Positions 1 to 10,400 of a stretch of DNA of 24,707 nucleotides are shown one piece after another. Numbering within the stretch: position 1 is the stretch's first letter; each line of letters begins with the position of its first letter. The notes below the pieces were generated by a model that saw only the letters and a program-made list of their open reading frames with translations, searched no databases and was not told the origin of the DNA. This stretch comes from a virus. The stretch lies in IMG/VR virus record IMGVR_UViG_3300032208_000076, positions 1 to 24,707 of that record; one strand, 5' to 3'. The translations under genes and the position numbers were made by a program.

Positions 1-217
1 ACAGTCCGAACGCAGCTAAAGATCCAGAGAACACGGATGCGATAAAGGTAGGATCGAAATCTAAAATCTTTTGACCGTTTGGAAGTCTTACGTAAGAGAA
101 TGTGAGGAGAGAGGCAGACCAAATAAGTACAACAACTTTCACCAAATTACCAAGAACTTCACTTTTATCATCATCGTCTGCCTTTTCCTCTACGACTTTG
201 GACTTATCTTCCGCCAT
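1..217 (-). CDS. small predicted membrane protein, 3' end cut by the window edge
   Basis: A minus-strand reading frame opens with ATG at 217-215 and stays open for 72 codons to the edge. It starts MAEDKSKVVEEKADDDDKSE, a highly charged and acidic head of about 20 residues. A hydrophobic stretch follows at about 24-43 (VKVVVLIWSASLLTFSYV), then a polar turn, and a second hydrophobic segment begins near residue 59 (FIASVFSGSLAAFGL) and runs off the window. This is the layout of a small two-helix membrane protein. A late promoter motif at 239-246 lies about 22 nt upstream, and no other gene separates them, so it is probably a late gene. No strong Shine-Dalgarno is visible before the ATG. I do not recognise the function; small membrane proteins beside virion genes can be lysis or assembly factors, but nothing here proves that. 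Confidence 0.72.
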   Translation of the reverse strand, partial: MAEDKSKVVEEKADDDDKSEVLGNLVKVVVLIWSASLLTFSYVRLPNGQKILDFDPTFIASVFSGSLAAFGL

Positions 218-238
218 TATAGAGTAGCAAGGCAGCTC

Positions 239-246
239 TATTTATG
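239..246 (-). promoter_or_regulatory. T4-type late promoter motif (CATAAATA)
   Basis: The minus strand reads CATAAATA here, a 7/8 match to the T4 late consensus TATAAATA. The stop codon TAA of the 1115-aa structural gene (244-242) lies inside the motif. It sits about 22 nt before the ATG of the small membrane protein at 217. In T4-like phages this motif is read by the gp55-type late sigma factor together with the sliding clamp. Confidence 0.68.
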
Positions 247-3200
247 CCTGTGCTTCTGTCCAGGAGATACGTGCGTCAATCTTTGCAGATGAACTACCGA
301 TATTAGTAACTCGAATACCTACAACCTCAGGTCCGTCTGGGTAAATACCAGTTGGATCTGGTGCCGTTGTATTTTGATAGTCTTCTGTACCACCACCTAG
401 GATAGAGTTAGAGATCTCTTTAACGTCTGATAGACTATAACTTTCAGGAACAGCAGCATCTTGTGCTCCACCAGCGTAGAATCCGTAGATAACTTCTCCA
501 CCAACAAAGTCGATATTAGATTGACCATTCATATCTGAATACTGTGCTAGTGACGTACCACCAACAGGTTCCCAATCAACAGTAGATGTTGGAATAGGAT
601 TCAAGACTAGTTCTACAAAGAACTGTCCTTCAGATAGCACGTCCATGCTACGTAGAACTAACTGCATTCTATTAACAAGTTCTCTGGATCCGAATGTACC
701 GATGATACCATTATCAACTGATGGAGCTAGTCTAAGAGCAAGAACAGAACGTGTCTTATTACCACCAGTACCAATAGATCTTCTCAGTTTCGTACCAACC
801 GTGTAAACATATGCTCGGTCATCATCGTAGCGACCATCCATGATAACAGATGAACCCCAGTGTGAGATCTGTGGAACAGATGTCGCTTGTAGAAGTTCTA
901 CACTGGTAGGTTGTGTGTCGTCATAGTTAAATGTCTGTGCAGATCCAGAACCCAATGGAGGGAAATTAATATTAGTTGGGTTAGAAGAAGTAACTGCTCT
1001 GCTAAGTGCAATTGTTGTTCCACTAATAGATGCTACAGATGTGTCCGATGGAACACCAGTACCAATTACTCTTTGACCTACCTGAATATTAGTTCCATTA
1101 CTAATAGAACCAGAAGATGTATTTGTTGCCATGGTCAAATTAAGGCTAGTGTCTCCTGCTTTCTCTCTAGAAGCAATATTAAATGAACCAGCATACGCAC
1201 GAGATAGTGGAGACAAGGCAGAACCAACCTGAGTTGTCAGAGAGATACCTGTAGATGAACCTTGTGTAGTTGTAATCTGGAAAGTTGTTGCACTAGGAAC
1301 AGCAGCAATATAATATGTTTTGTTTGCAACAACATTAGAGAAAGGAGTATCAAACTTGATAGTTTGTTGACCGCCAGGAGCAAGTCCAGTTGTAGATGCT
1401 ACCTCAATAACATTACCAGCGTTTACGTTAATAACATCTTGAGTAAATACACTCTTTGAATCGTAAGTTACATACTCCTGAACACCAGCAGTCGAACCCG
1501 TTGTTCTCTTGATACGTAGAACTCCAGAGTCTGGGAAGTTTGTAGGAGCATCAGCAACATATAAAGTTGTATCAGAATTAGAGAATGTCTTGGAAGTTGT
1601 TGTTGTTGGAGGAATTGTATTAACTTCATAACGAGCAGGTAAGTTACCTGATCTCATGTATGCTTCAGTGTTCTGGTTGTTGTTAGGAATCTTGTGAGCG
1701 TAGATAACGTCACCATCCAGAGCACGGAATCCCCAACGAATAAATCCAGCACCATACCAAGAGTAGTCCATATAGAACATCTGCATCTTGGTTGGGTCAA
1801 GAGTGTAACCAGACTTACCAGTACCATCACAACGGTCAATGTTCCAGTCTGATTGTTTCCACTCTGTCTCTACAGTCTTGGTTACAATAAGATTGTTTGC
1901 TGAGAGTTGCCCAGCATCATTAGGACCACGATAATCAGGGAAGATAACCAACTGTGTATCAGAGATGATACCATCAACACGATAAGAAGAACCACGGATA
2001 ACAATATAGTCACCAGGCTTCAACTGCTTAGAGAACTTAGTGCTTTGACCGTTAGCAGAGGTGTAACTAGAAACTAAAGTGCTACCAAATGCTACAGAAA
2101 CTCTACCAGATATCTGGAACGTAGATGTTCTACGAACAACACTCAAAGTTTCACCAGACCAACGGAAGAAAATTCCATTCTGTTGATCCATCATACCAAT
2201 TTCAAGGTTTGTACCATAGGTATTGATTGGAGTAACAGAATATTCACCACCTGCAACAGATTCTGTTGGAGCAGTAGAAACAACGTACTGGAAAGTATAT
2301 GGATCAATTACATTAGAAACAGTTTGAACACCATTAAAAGCATTATCGTTTACACCACGAACATCAACTTTAGAATTTCTAGATACATTATGTGCATCTT
2401 CAGATACAACAGTAATTGTAGTACCAGATGACGTGATGCTATCAATGTTCAAAATTGCTGGTTCTAGAATAGAACCAGTGGAGAATGATACACCTTTACC
2501 AGACTGATAGCGGAAGTAACGTTTGGTCTGTCTGATTGCCTGTTGGTTCTTTGAGATAGAGTTGGTAGAGAATTTAACACCACCATCAAATGATCTATGA
2601 ATAGAAGAACCTTGTGGTCTAGGGAATAATTTTTTGGTTCCACCATCAATAGATCCAGAAGGAGCACCCAATGAAATGTCTGGATAGTAATAGAACGAAG
2701 TGGGACTATCTACTCTAGCAACTGTCCATGAACCATTTACATTGCTACCATTAGATCCAGTAATAGCAATCTCGTTTCCTACTTCCAAACCATGGGCTCT
2801 AGTGGTTTGAATATAAACAGCACCATTCATCACACTAGTGCCAGAAGAAATAGTAATGCCACCACCGATATCAGATCCAGTGAAATGAATAGCACTGTAA
2901 AGAGCAGTTCTAGCATTCTGCCAAATACCACCAGATGCAATAGTCCACTCAGATTTTGCTGTGTATGAAAAGTCAGTGCTACCCTGGGTATCATCTACAA
3001 TGAATACACCATTAGCAGCAGGGAATGTTGTGTCTTGAATATAAATTGCAGTACCTACATTAGGGCGTGTAGATAGAGTGGTGTTAACAGAAACAACAAT
3101 CTCTCTGCTTCCTTGTGTTGCCTGAACATCAGTAATGACGATAGGATCTTGAGACTTATAAGCAAATGGATTGTTGTTGATCATTGCCAACGCTTCCCAC

Positions 3201-3589
3201 TTGGTATCCTGAGTACCATACTCAAAGTCAGTATCGATTTGAGACTGTGGTTCAGCAACACGCTGCTTGTTAACAGCGTCCATGTAGGTTTCCGCTGGTT
3301 TAATAGTCTCTTCAAAATCATCATAGATGATCTGTAACTTATCAGTATCCGACATGCCTGTCGTATCATATGTCAAGACAACTCTAGTCGTCGTGACGTT
3401 ACGAATATCAGTCTGAATAGTATAGGTACTAGCAGTCAGTTCAGGATCCGAGAAGTTATAGATTACCTTATTGTCAGTAACGTTGGTAATAAGAATTAAC
3501 TGCTCCCTTTGGATACCACCAGGGATGATAACTTCACGCGCTGAAGCATCAAACAGGTAGTAGTTACTCTTAATGGATTTCCTTGCCAT
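242..3589 (-). CDS. large virion structural protein of cyanophage type (1115 aa)
   Basis: An 1115-residue protein starting MARKSIKSNYYLFDASAREV. It resembles the very large virion structural proteins commonly found in T4-like cyanophages; I recognise its overall style and the central segments RQTKRYFRYQSGKG (about 353-366) and KMQMFYMDYSWYGAGFIRWG rather than a Pfam domain. At least three related beta-rich modules occur at about 150-210, 254-302 and 385-437. Each has a pattern like 'hxT..AHxxxxGxxVxIxG....NG...V..V.sp.tFxY', suggesting repeated Ig-like or beta-sandwich units. The C-terminal third (from the GRYDDDRAYVYTVG segment on) is less repetitive. There is no signal peptide, membrane helix or enzymatic motif. 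It has its own late promoter (3625-3632), and its TAA stop is built into the next one. Probably a tail or baseplate-associated or fibre-connecting protein; the exact location is unknown. Confidence 0.85.
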   Translation of the reverse strand: MARKSIKSNYYLFDASAREVIIPGGIQREQLILITNVTDNKVIYNFSDPELTASTYTIQTDIRNVTTTRVVLTYDTTGMSDTDKLQIIYDDFEETIKPAETYMDAVNKQRVAEPQSQIDTDFEYGTQDTKWEALAMINNNPFAYKSQDPIVITDVQATQGSREIVVSVNTTLSTRPNVGTAIYIQDTTFPAANGVFIVDDTQGSTDFSYTAKSEWTIASGGIWQNARTALYSAIHFTGSDIGGGITISSGTSVMNGAVYIQTTRAHGLEVGNEIAITGSNGSNVNGSWTVARVDSPTSFYYYPDISLGAPSGSIDGGTKKLFPRPQGSSIHRSFDGGVKFSTNSISKNQQAIRQTKRYFRYQSGKGVSFSTGSILEPAILNIDSITSSGTTITVVSEDAHNVSRNSKVDVRGVNDNAFNGVQTVSNVIDPYTFQYVVSTAPTESVAGGEYSVTPINTYGTNLEIGMMDQQNGIFFRWSGETLSVVRRTSTFQISGRVSVAFGSTLVSSYTSANGQSTKFSKQLKPGDYIVIRGSSYRVDGIISDTQLVIFPDYRGPNDAGQLSANNLIVTKTVETEWKQSDWNIDRCDGTGKSGYTLDPTKMQMFYMDYSWYGAGFIRWGFRALDGDVIYAHKIPNNNQNTEAYMRSGNLPARYEVNTIPPTTTTSKTFSNSDTTLYVADAPTNFPDSGVLRIKRTTGSTAGVQEYVTYDSKSVFTQDVINVNAGNVIEVASTTGLAPGGQQTIKFDTPFSNVVANKTYYIAAVPSATTFQITTTQGSSTGISLTTQVGSALSPLSRAYAGSFNIASREKAGDTSLNLTMATNTSSGSISNGTNIQVGQRVIGTGVPSDTSVASISGTTIALSRAVTSSNPTNINFPPLGSGSAQTFNYDDTQPTSVELLQATSVPQISHWGSSVIMDGRYDDDRAYVYTVGTKLRRSIGTGGNKTRSVLALRLAPSVDNGIIGTFGSRELVNRMQLVLRSMDVLSEGQFFVELVLNPIPTSTVDWEPVGGTSLAQYSDMNGQSNIDFVGGEVIYGFYAGGAQDAAVPESYSLSDVKEISNSILGGGTEDYQNTTAPDPTGIYPDGPEVVGIRVTNIGSSSAKIDARISWTEAQA

Positions 3590-3624
3590 TACCTATGTTC
3601 CTCGGAATATTATTATGCTCTATC

Positions 3625-3632
3625 TATTTATC
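3625..3632 (-). promoter_or_regulatory. T4-type late promoter motif (GATAAATA)
   Basis: The minus strand reads GATAAATA, 7/8 to TATAAATA. Its first bases are shared with the TGA stop (3633-3631) of the 1268-aa gene. It lies 36 nt upstream of the ATG at 3589, the distance expected for a phage late transcript with a short leader. Confidence 0.7.
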
Positions 3633-6600
3633 AGAGACCGTACTTGGCACGGGTAGCATTGTAGTTTTGAAGGATTTGTGCTGCGGTCAGTTCTGTATTG
3701 TAGAATTGGAACTGACTAATTCTACCGTCAAGAAAATAATTACTATCGTCATCGCCTCTTTTACCAAGAACAAGTGGTTTTACTGAGTAAGAACCAGCAG
3801 ATGCTGATACTGCAACACTATCCGTCGTTCCATTACCATAACGATATAAAGTTCCAGTTTCTCCATTACAAGAGAACGCTACATAATACCATGTGGTTGC
3901 TGCAGTTGATGTAATAGCAGATGTACCAGTAGTATCGCCCCAGTAAATTCTAAGGTCACCATCACTTTCTACAATCAACTGGAAATTTCTAAAGGTTGCA
4001 GTATCAAAAAGATCAACCAAGCTATGGAAATCTTTGAGTAAATCCAATCTGAACCACATTGTAAATCCAAATTGATTTGCTGGTGTCCATTCTAGATTAG
4101 TGGTAATAGAATCATTACCACCAAACTGAATAGATCCATCACTATTCTGTGCGGGATCTCCATTGAGTGTACCAGTGTAAGAATTACTTGAAAGGTTCCT
4201 GACTTTAGTTGACAATGGAGAAGCAGTTCCAATTGTTGGAATATATCTACTAACTGTAGAAGTCTCATTTAGTTGGGGACCCCAGACATATAAAGTCGCA
4301 CCCAATTCCTCATGAAGAACTGGATAAACAGCAGTCTCATTGTTTCCTGCAAAAGACCAAGTAAATCTTTGCCACTTATCTGTAGCAGTGAAAACAGGTG
4401 AGAATGTTTGAACACCAGTCCCACTTAGATACATCTTGAAATCATGTTGTTCTCCATCTGCACACCTTACATACACAGACAAAGTATAATTAGTGTCTAA
4501 AGTAAATCCATTTTCATAAACATACTGTGCTGTTGTTACGTTAGCAGTCCATTTAGTAACAGTATAGTCTCCAATGGGAGAGAGAACATCTGTCGTATTA
4601 GTAGTAAGTTCATCAACAGAATTCCTGTTCCAGTAATTGCTATCACCATAGTAGGCACTTGCTGAAAGCATGTTTTCAGTACGATTATAAGTTCCTGTGT
4701 TTGCAAAATCATAGTTCAGAATCAAGTTGCTATTATATACAATCTCACTAGAACTAATCTTAGGTACTGTGACAGGCGCTTCATTATAAAACTCAGCTAA
4801 TCCAGCATTATAATTTTGGTATGCTTCTGTCTCTGTTAGCACTCTATCATACACACGAATCGAACCGATGTCTCCTCTCACACCTGATCCAACTTCAGGG
4901 TTTGTTTTATTACCAACAATTAGAGTTCCAAAAGCATTTGCATTATCATAATCATCTTGTCCTGTAAACTGCTGAACTCCATTTAAGTAGACAACATAAT
5001 CACTAGTAGCATTTGCTCCTAGTGGAGATCCAGAAGCTAAAGTATGAGTCATAATAATATGGTTCCATTGGTTTAATATAAACTCATCACTAGTTGCAAG
5101 GATTGTTTGAGTATCATTGTTATCCATTTTACTCAACCAACCAGAAGATCTAATACAAATTCCCCAGTTTGTATTTCCTTCTGAGTAATCAGCATTAAAA
5201 ATATAAGCTAGATTTCCAAACGAACCAGTGCTAGTATGACGCACCCATACTTCTACAGAGAATGTATTTCCAAGTTCTTCTACAGTGATTGGCGGACGAA
5301 TTGAATTGGAAGATCCAGTAGGAGAGCTCCAATATTTACCATCATCAGTAGCTTCACCACCGATAATGCCAGTGTCTCTGCCATTACCTGAACTATCGGA
5401 CCATCCTTTTTCCCTGACAATTACATAATCAATAATGATTCTCGAAGATGTATCAGAGTCTTCACCCATAAGACTGATATAAGTTTGATATGAAGTTGCA
5501 GCAAAAGTTCCCGATCCAAGTTCGTAGGAAACTCCTGGATCAATACCAGTTACATTTAATAAATCATTACCACCAACTGTTGTTCCAACTCTTATATTTG
5601 TAGTATTAAAGTATGTCGCACTTTCGTTGTTGTCTACAATACACATTACAAAAATTTCATAGTTTTTCCCAGGTTCAGTGTAAATAGATTGCCAAGCGTA
5701 TCCATTTACCTGACCATCATTCTGAATAGATAATGCCCTCGTAGACGAATCCATAAATCCACGTTCATTAGCAAGAATTGCATTATTGCCAGCTGTCCAT
5801 CCATCAAATGCATCTATCTCTGGGTTGGAATCCTGACCCATGCTGGAATTATAAACCAGATTATCATCAATACCAGTAACATTCCCTGGAATCAAATTTA
5901 ACATTTGGAAGTCAGCAGGTCTAATAGAAGGACTACCACTATATTCAAAACTGTCAGGACTATCCATCTGACGCCTCTTGTTTGCTACTGGTGTAGCAAG
6001 GTCATCAAAGACAAGTCTATTAGCAGTGAAAGGATATGTAATTAAATCACTGGTGTCATTTCTTACAGAACCATCAGATAGTCTACCAATTTTATTCTCT
6101 GCATTAGTAACAATAGTGTAATCAATAAGTGTTGGCGTACCATCATCATACTCAAAATCACCCAAACCATTACCAGATGTACTAACCTTACCAAAAGTAT
6201 ATTTGTCTGGTTCACCTGCTAGTCCATCAAGTTGCTGATCTCTAAAAATAAAGTAGTAGAATGATGGGTCAGCATCTAGAGAGGCAGCACCTAAATTTTC
6301 ATTACCTTTACTAATTCTTCTTCTGAAAACCAGTCTACCATTTCTAGAATACTTTGATATAAAAATATCAGAATCATTAAGAGCAAAAGATCCACGATCT
6401 TCTACAGATAAAACAACTGTCTGTCCTGTATTGCTATCAGATTTAACATCATATGGAATCATATTAGGGGCACCATCAGTAGGTAGAAAATGACTAGTGT
6501 TATTTTCTTTTTGCCATATCATATTTCCTTCAGGACTATACTTAACGAGGAATTCACCTACACCATTGTTAGTAGGAGAGTTACCATCAATGCTACCAAC

Positions 6601-7437
6601 AACATAGATTTGATCCTTATTATCGATATGACAAGCAGTACATTTTACATTAGCAGGTGCAATATCATCATTACTTTGTCCCACACCACCACCATATCCA
6701 GAAATATTTCTCTCTAGTGTTCTATCCCAGAGAATTTCCCCTGAGTTAGAATTAATCTTGACGATGTATCCTTTGTCAGCACTGTCATCTTCTAAGAATC
6801 CAACAGCAATCACTTCACCTCTAGCATTGGCAGAAATTTTTGTTAAGACAACATCTCTGCCCAACATCAATGCCGACTTACCCCACAGAGGATTGCCATG
6901 GGTATCATACTTTTCTACAAATGCTTGCGCTGATCCTGATGTTGGCGTGTTACCACAGGCATAATAACTTCCACTCGTATCGCAAGCGACACCAGTATAT
7001 TCTACGCTAGCAGAGCTGGATGTTGATGTCCATTGAAGCACACCAGCATTACTATACTTAGCAATCCAAGGTATATTACCATTCTTACCAACAACAATTA
7101 AATCATCGTTACCATCCAACTCCATAGCACGTAGAGTTGTATTCGTACCAAAAGATGTTGATACAATCTTTGTAGAATAATCTTCTGTGCGAGTTCCTGT
7201 TTCTAAATCATAGTCTTGTCTCTCTAACCACCCAAATGATTGAGAGTTACTATCTTGTGCGGATCCCGCAAGAACATATTTTTTATTAACATCAATATAT
7301 CTAATTTCATCTGGAACAAATACACCATCAGTTGTCGATGCCCTACTGATCGACTCAAAAAAGTTTGTTACTGCTTGTGTACCAGAAGAACCTAAGAGAA
7401 AAAGGTTTCTGGCGGGACCTGTATATCCTGCTGGCAT
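3631..7437 (-). CDS. tail-fibre-like protein with beta-propeller-like region and two LamG-like domains (1268 aa)
   Basis: A 1268-residue modular protein. Residues about 40-420 hold at least five repeats ending in a pattern 'hKYs..G...W' (WIAKYSNAGVLQW at 124-136, VEKYDTHGNPLW at 174-185, IVKINSNSGEILW at 225-237, LVKYSPEGNMIW at 297-308, ISKYSRNGRLVF at 360-371), typical of beta-propeller or SBBP-like repeats. A jelly-roll-like segment follows (about 520-675, NLVYNSSMG... with a WQSIYTEPGKNYEIFV strand). Two concanavalin/LamG-like domains come next, about 676-885 and 1078-1268, each ending in a similar tail (ETEAYQNYNAGLAEFY and AAQILQNYNATRAKYGL), with a second carbohydrate-binding-like segment between them. 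The expected role is host surface binding. It starts 10 nt after the 1189-aa gene (TGA-GGATAGATAA-ATG), with GAGGAT as ribosome site, and has no late promoter of its own, so it is likely co-transcribed with that gene. Confidence 0.83.
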   Translation of the reverse strand: MPAGYTGPARNLFLLGSSGTQAVTNFFESISRASTTDGVFVPDEIRYIDVNKKYVLAGSAQDSNSQSFGWLERQDYDLETGTRTEDYSTKIVSTSFGTNTTLRAMELDGNDDLIVVGKNGNIPWIAKYSNAGVLQWTSTSSSASVEYTGVACDTSGSYYACGNTPTSGSAQAFVEKYDTHGNPLWGKSALMLGRDVVLTKISANARGEVIAVGFLEDDSADKGYIVKINSNSGEILWDRTLERNISGYGGGVGQSNDDIAPANVKCTACHIDNKDQIYVVGSIDGNSPTNNGVGEFLVKYSPEGNMIWQKENNTSHFLPTDGAPNMIPYDVKSDSNTGQTVVLSVEDRGSFALNDSDIFISKYSRNGRLVFRRRISKGNENLGAASLDADPSFYYFIFRDQQLDGLAGEPDKYTFGKVSTSGNGLGDFEYDDGTPTLIDYTIVTNAENKIGRLSDGSVRNDTSDLITYPFTANRLVFDDLATPVANKRRQMDSPDSFEYSGSPSIRPADFQMLNLIPGNVTGIDDNLVYNSSMGQDSNPEIDAFDGWTAGNNAILANERGFMDSSTRALSIQNDGQVNGYAWQSIYTEPGKNYEIFVMCIVDNNESATYFNTTNIRVGTTVGGNDLLNVTGIDPGVSYELGSGTFAATSYQTYISLMGEDSDTSSRIIIDYVIVREKGWSDSSGNGRDTGIIGGEATDDGKYWSSPTGSSNSIRPPITVEELGNTFSVEVWVRHTSTGSFGNLAYIFNADYSEGNTNWGICIRSSGWLSKMDNNDTQTILATSDEFILNQWNHIIMTHTLASGSPLGANATSDYVVYLNGVQQFTGQDDYDNANAFGTLIVGNKTNPEVGSGVRGDIGSIRVYDRVLTETEAYQNYNAGLAEFYNEAPVTVPKISSSEIVYNSNLILNYDFANTGTYNRTENMLSASAYYGDSNYWNRNSVDELTTNTTDVLSPIGDYTVTKWTANVTTAQYVYENGFTLDTNYTLSVYVRCADGEQHDFKMYLSGTGVQTFSPVFTATDKWQRFTWSFAGNNETAVYPVLHEELGATLYVWGPQLNETSTVSRYIPTIGTASPLSTKVRNLSSNSYTGTLNGDPAQNSDGSIQFGGNDSITTNLEWTPANQFGFTMWFRLDLLKDFHSLVDLFDTATFRNFQLIVESDGDLRIYWGDTTGTSAITSTAATTWYYVAFSCNGETGTLYRYGNGTTDSVAVSASAGSYSVKPLVLGKRGDDDSNYFLDGRISQFQFYNTELTAAQILQNYNATRAKYGL

Positions 7438-7447
7438 TTATCTATCC

Positions 7448-10400
7448 TCAGCTGAAGTCTGTGTTGCCTTGTCCGAATACTTTGGTTACACCAGAGTTGT
7501 CACGGACAATAACGAAAGTAAGAATATCAGTATTAGATGTAGCGTCTGGTGGTGATCCTCCAGACCACTGAATTCCATTAGTAATACTTGCACCATCTAC
7601 AGTACATGCATCACCGTAAATAGCGGAGGTGTTTGCTGAAAGAATTAGAGTGACTGTCTTGGACTGACCATTTGACAAATTCACACCAGTAAATTCCCAC
7701 TCATCAATTGACTGTGCTGCAGGCGTTCCAACAATAGTGTTAGAACCAGCGAGGTTGATAAAAAGGATATTTGAAACAGGAGTTAGTGATGTCGTAAAAC
7801 TATTGAATACTTTTTCAGTAACCACACCACCAATAGTTACAGATCCAGCAACATCCAAACTACTTAAAGTTCCAACAGATTCAAGTGAAGAGTTTACAAC
7901 AGTAGGACCAAGGGTGTCTGTACTGAGAACTAATTGGTTACCGATAACCATTTTCTTACCAAAGGTAAGTTCTAGGTTCTCAGTCATCACCCAATACTTA
8001 TCAGTTCTTGAATGATCGTAATAGATTCTCTTATCACTAGTACCACGAACACGAATACCACCTTGATCTGCAGTCAAGTCTGTTGCACCAGGAGATGCAA
8101 ACGTTGCAGATCCTTCACCAGTAACAGAAGCAGAAAGAGTAAATGTGTTTCCACTAATGCTTTGAATAATAGTACCTGCAGGAACACTGATACCACCTGT
8201 TCCAGAGATAACTTCCATTCCAGGAATCAATCCAGCAGTAGGAGTAACACCTGTAATAACATTGCTACCAGAAACTACAGTTGCAGAGAAATTACTTGGT
8301 TCAACTGCTGCTAATGTAATCTCTTTGTCATCGACTTCCACGATGTTAGAGTTGATAGTTGTCAGAGTACCATTGACTGTAAGTGATCCACCAACTGTAG
8401 CATCTCCATCAACAGTCAAGTCATTTGGTACTGTTACTTTAAAAGCACTATCTCCTTTGATCCATGCTTCTGTTCCAGATGCAATAACTAAGTTTCTATC
8501 ACCAATAATATTGTAAGTCTGATCAGTAGAGTTCTCATTATCAGCAGGACCAATGATAACATTGCCATCACCTGCCAAAGAGTAACCAGCGTAGTGTCCA
8601 ATACATACGTTGGCATTACCACTGTTGTTTGTCTCTAGTGTATTGTTACCAACACCTACGTTCTTAATTCCATCTAGGGTGACAAGCATTGAGTCACGAC
8701 CGATGGCAACGTTATTAGCACCAACACCACATGCTCTCAGTGCTCTGTTACCTACTGCAGTATTAGCAGCACCTGTATTTGCTGTCAACAGTGCATCATA
8801 TCCAATGGCAGTGTTCTGAGATCCAGAAGAAATTGAGTTGAGAGTTCTTACACCAACTGCAGTGTTAGTGTTGACTGCTCCATTTCCTCTACCAACTTTC
8901 ATTGGATCACTAGATCCACCACGAATAAAGATATCAGAATTTTCAGAGTTAACAATACCATTGAGAGTAATGCTATCTGCAATGGTATTACCAACTGTCA
9001 GATCTTCATTGACTGTTAGGTTTTGATTGATAGTTGTAGTACCACCAGCAGCACCCATATCAATCGCTTGTGCGCCACCACCAAATTGAATGGAGTTAGC
9101 ACCAGAATTAATAAGACTAAATCCAACCGAGGTTGTTGAGATACCAGTAAGAATTGTAGGACTGGTCTGGAATACTAGGTTGTCTAGACCAGTTGTGCCT
9201 GAAATAACACCACGAAGTTGAGTAGCAGTTGTAGCAGCAAATGTTGCTAGGGTGTCAGATGTATACGCTACACTACCACCAGTTCTAAAGTTGATAGTAG
9301 CAGTGTTGTTTGGAACATCTGACTTTAATAGTAAGTCATTATCAACATCCAGTGTCTTTGCAGAAGCAATATCAAGGACTGCAGATGCAGTAGATGCAAT
9401 AGCAAGACCATTGATTGTTGTTGCAGTAGCAGCACCAATATCAGGGGCAGTTAAAGTTGGTGCTGTTAATGTTTTATTGGTTAGAACTTGTGTCTCGTTT
9501 TCAGTTACAAATCTATTGTCAATAGATCCATCAAAAGATCTCCAGTAACCACCAGAGTTATACCACTGAAGAGCTTGATAACCAGTTACAACATCACTAG
9601 CGTCTGTAGTTAGATTAACCTGAATTCCACCATCATCGGCAGTAAGATTTGTTCCCTTACGTAACTCGATAATATTATCTTCTACCTGAAGAACAGTAGT
9701 ATTCAAGATTGTTTGTGTTCCATCAACAACCAAGTCACCACCAATTGTAACAACAGATCCATTGTCACTAATCAAACTATTAGTCAGTTGTGAATTACTT
9801 GCGTCCCACTTCATTAACGTGTTGGACACAAAGTTACCAGAGTTCTTCAAAGAGAAATCAGTAGTAGATTTCAGAACACCACCACTTGCTGTAAAGGAAG
9901 CACCCGTGTCATCGTTTGCAGAACTAATAGTGATTGTAGTTACCCCAGAATTAGTAGACTGAGAAACCGTTGTTGCACCAGATTGAACAATTCTAAAGTC
10001 TCCAGCAGTTAAAGTGTTACCTGTACCAGTAGCAAGTCTAGTGATGGTATCATCATTCTGAGAGTCAATAGTAATTGTGTTACCAGATTGTCCTACAGTT
10101 ACATTGCCACCACTACCACCAGCAATAGTAATGTCCGCACCAGAAGTTGTTGCTGGTGTATATGTTCCTGTGGTTCCACCTCTCAGTCTGGTAATAGTAT
10201 CAGTGGAACTATAAGTAATTGTTCCATCTCCATTACCATCAACACCCTGCACAACAGAAGATGCACCAGTAGCAAGGAATGTGAAGTTACCAGGAGCAAG
10301 TGTCTGACCAATGGTTGCTCTAAGTTGCGTGATAGTATCAGTATCTTCACCATCAATAGTAATAGTAGTTCCAGACTGACTAACTGTAGTAAAGTTACCA

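Noticed and set aside
6628-6642. CTACH (a CxxCH haem-c type motif) at residues 266-270 of the 1268-aa fibre
   Set aside because: Single occurrence inside a propeller-like repeat, no export signal and no axial-ligand context; most likely chance.
7434-7441. GATAAATG at the start of the 1268-aa gene, resembling a late promoter
   Set aside because: The ATG is the start codon itself, so a transcript from here would lack the start; the match is incidental to the ribosome-site spacer.
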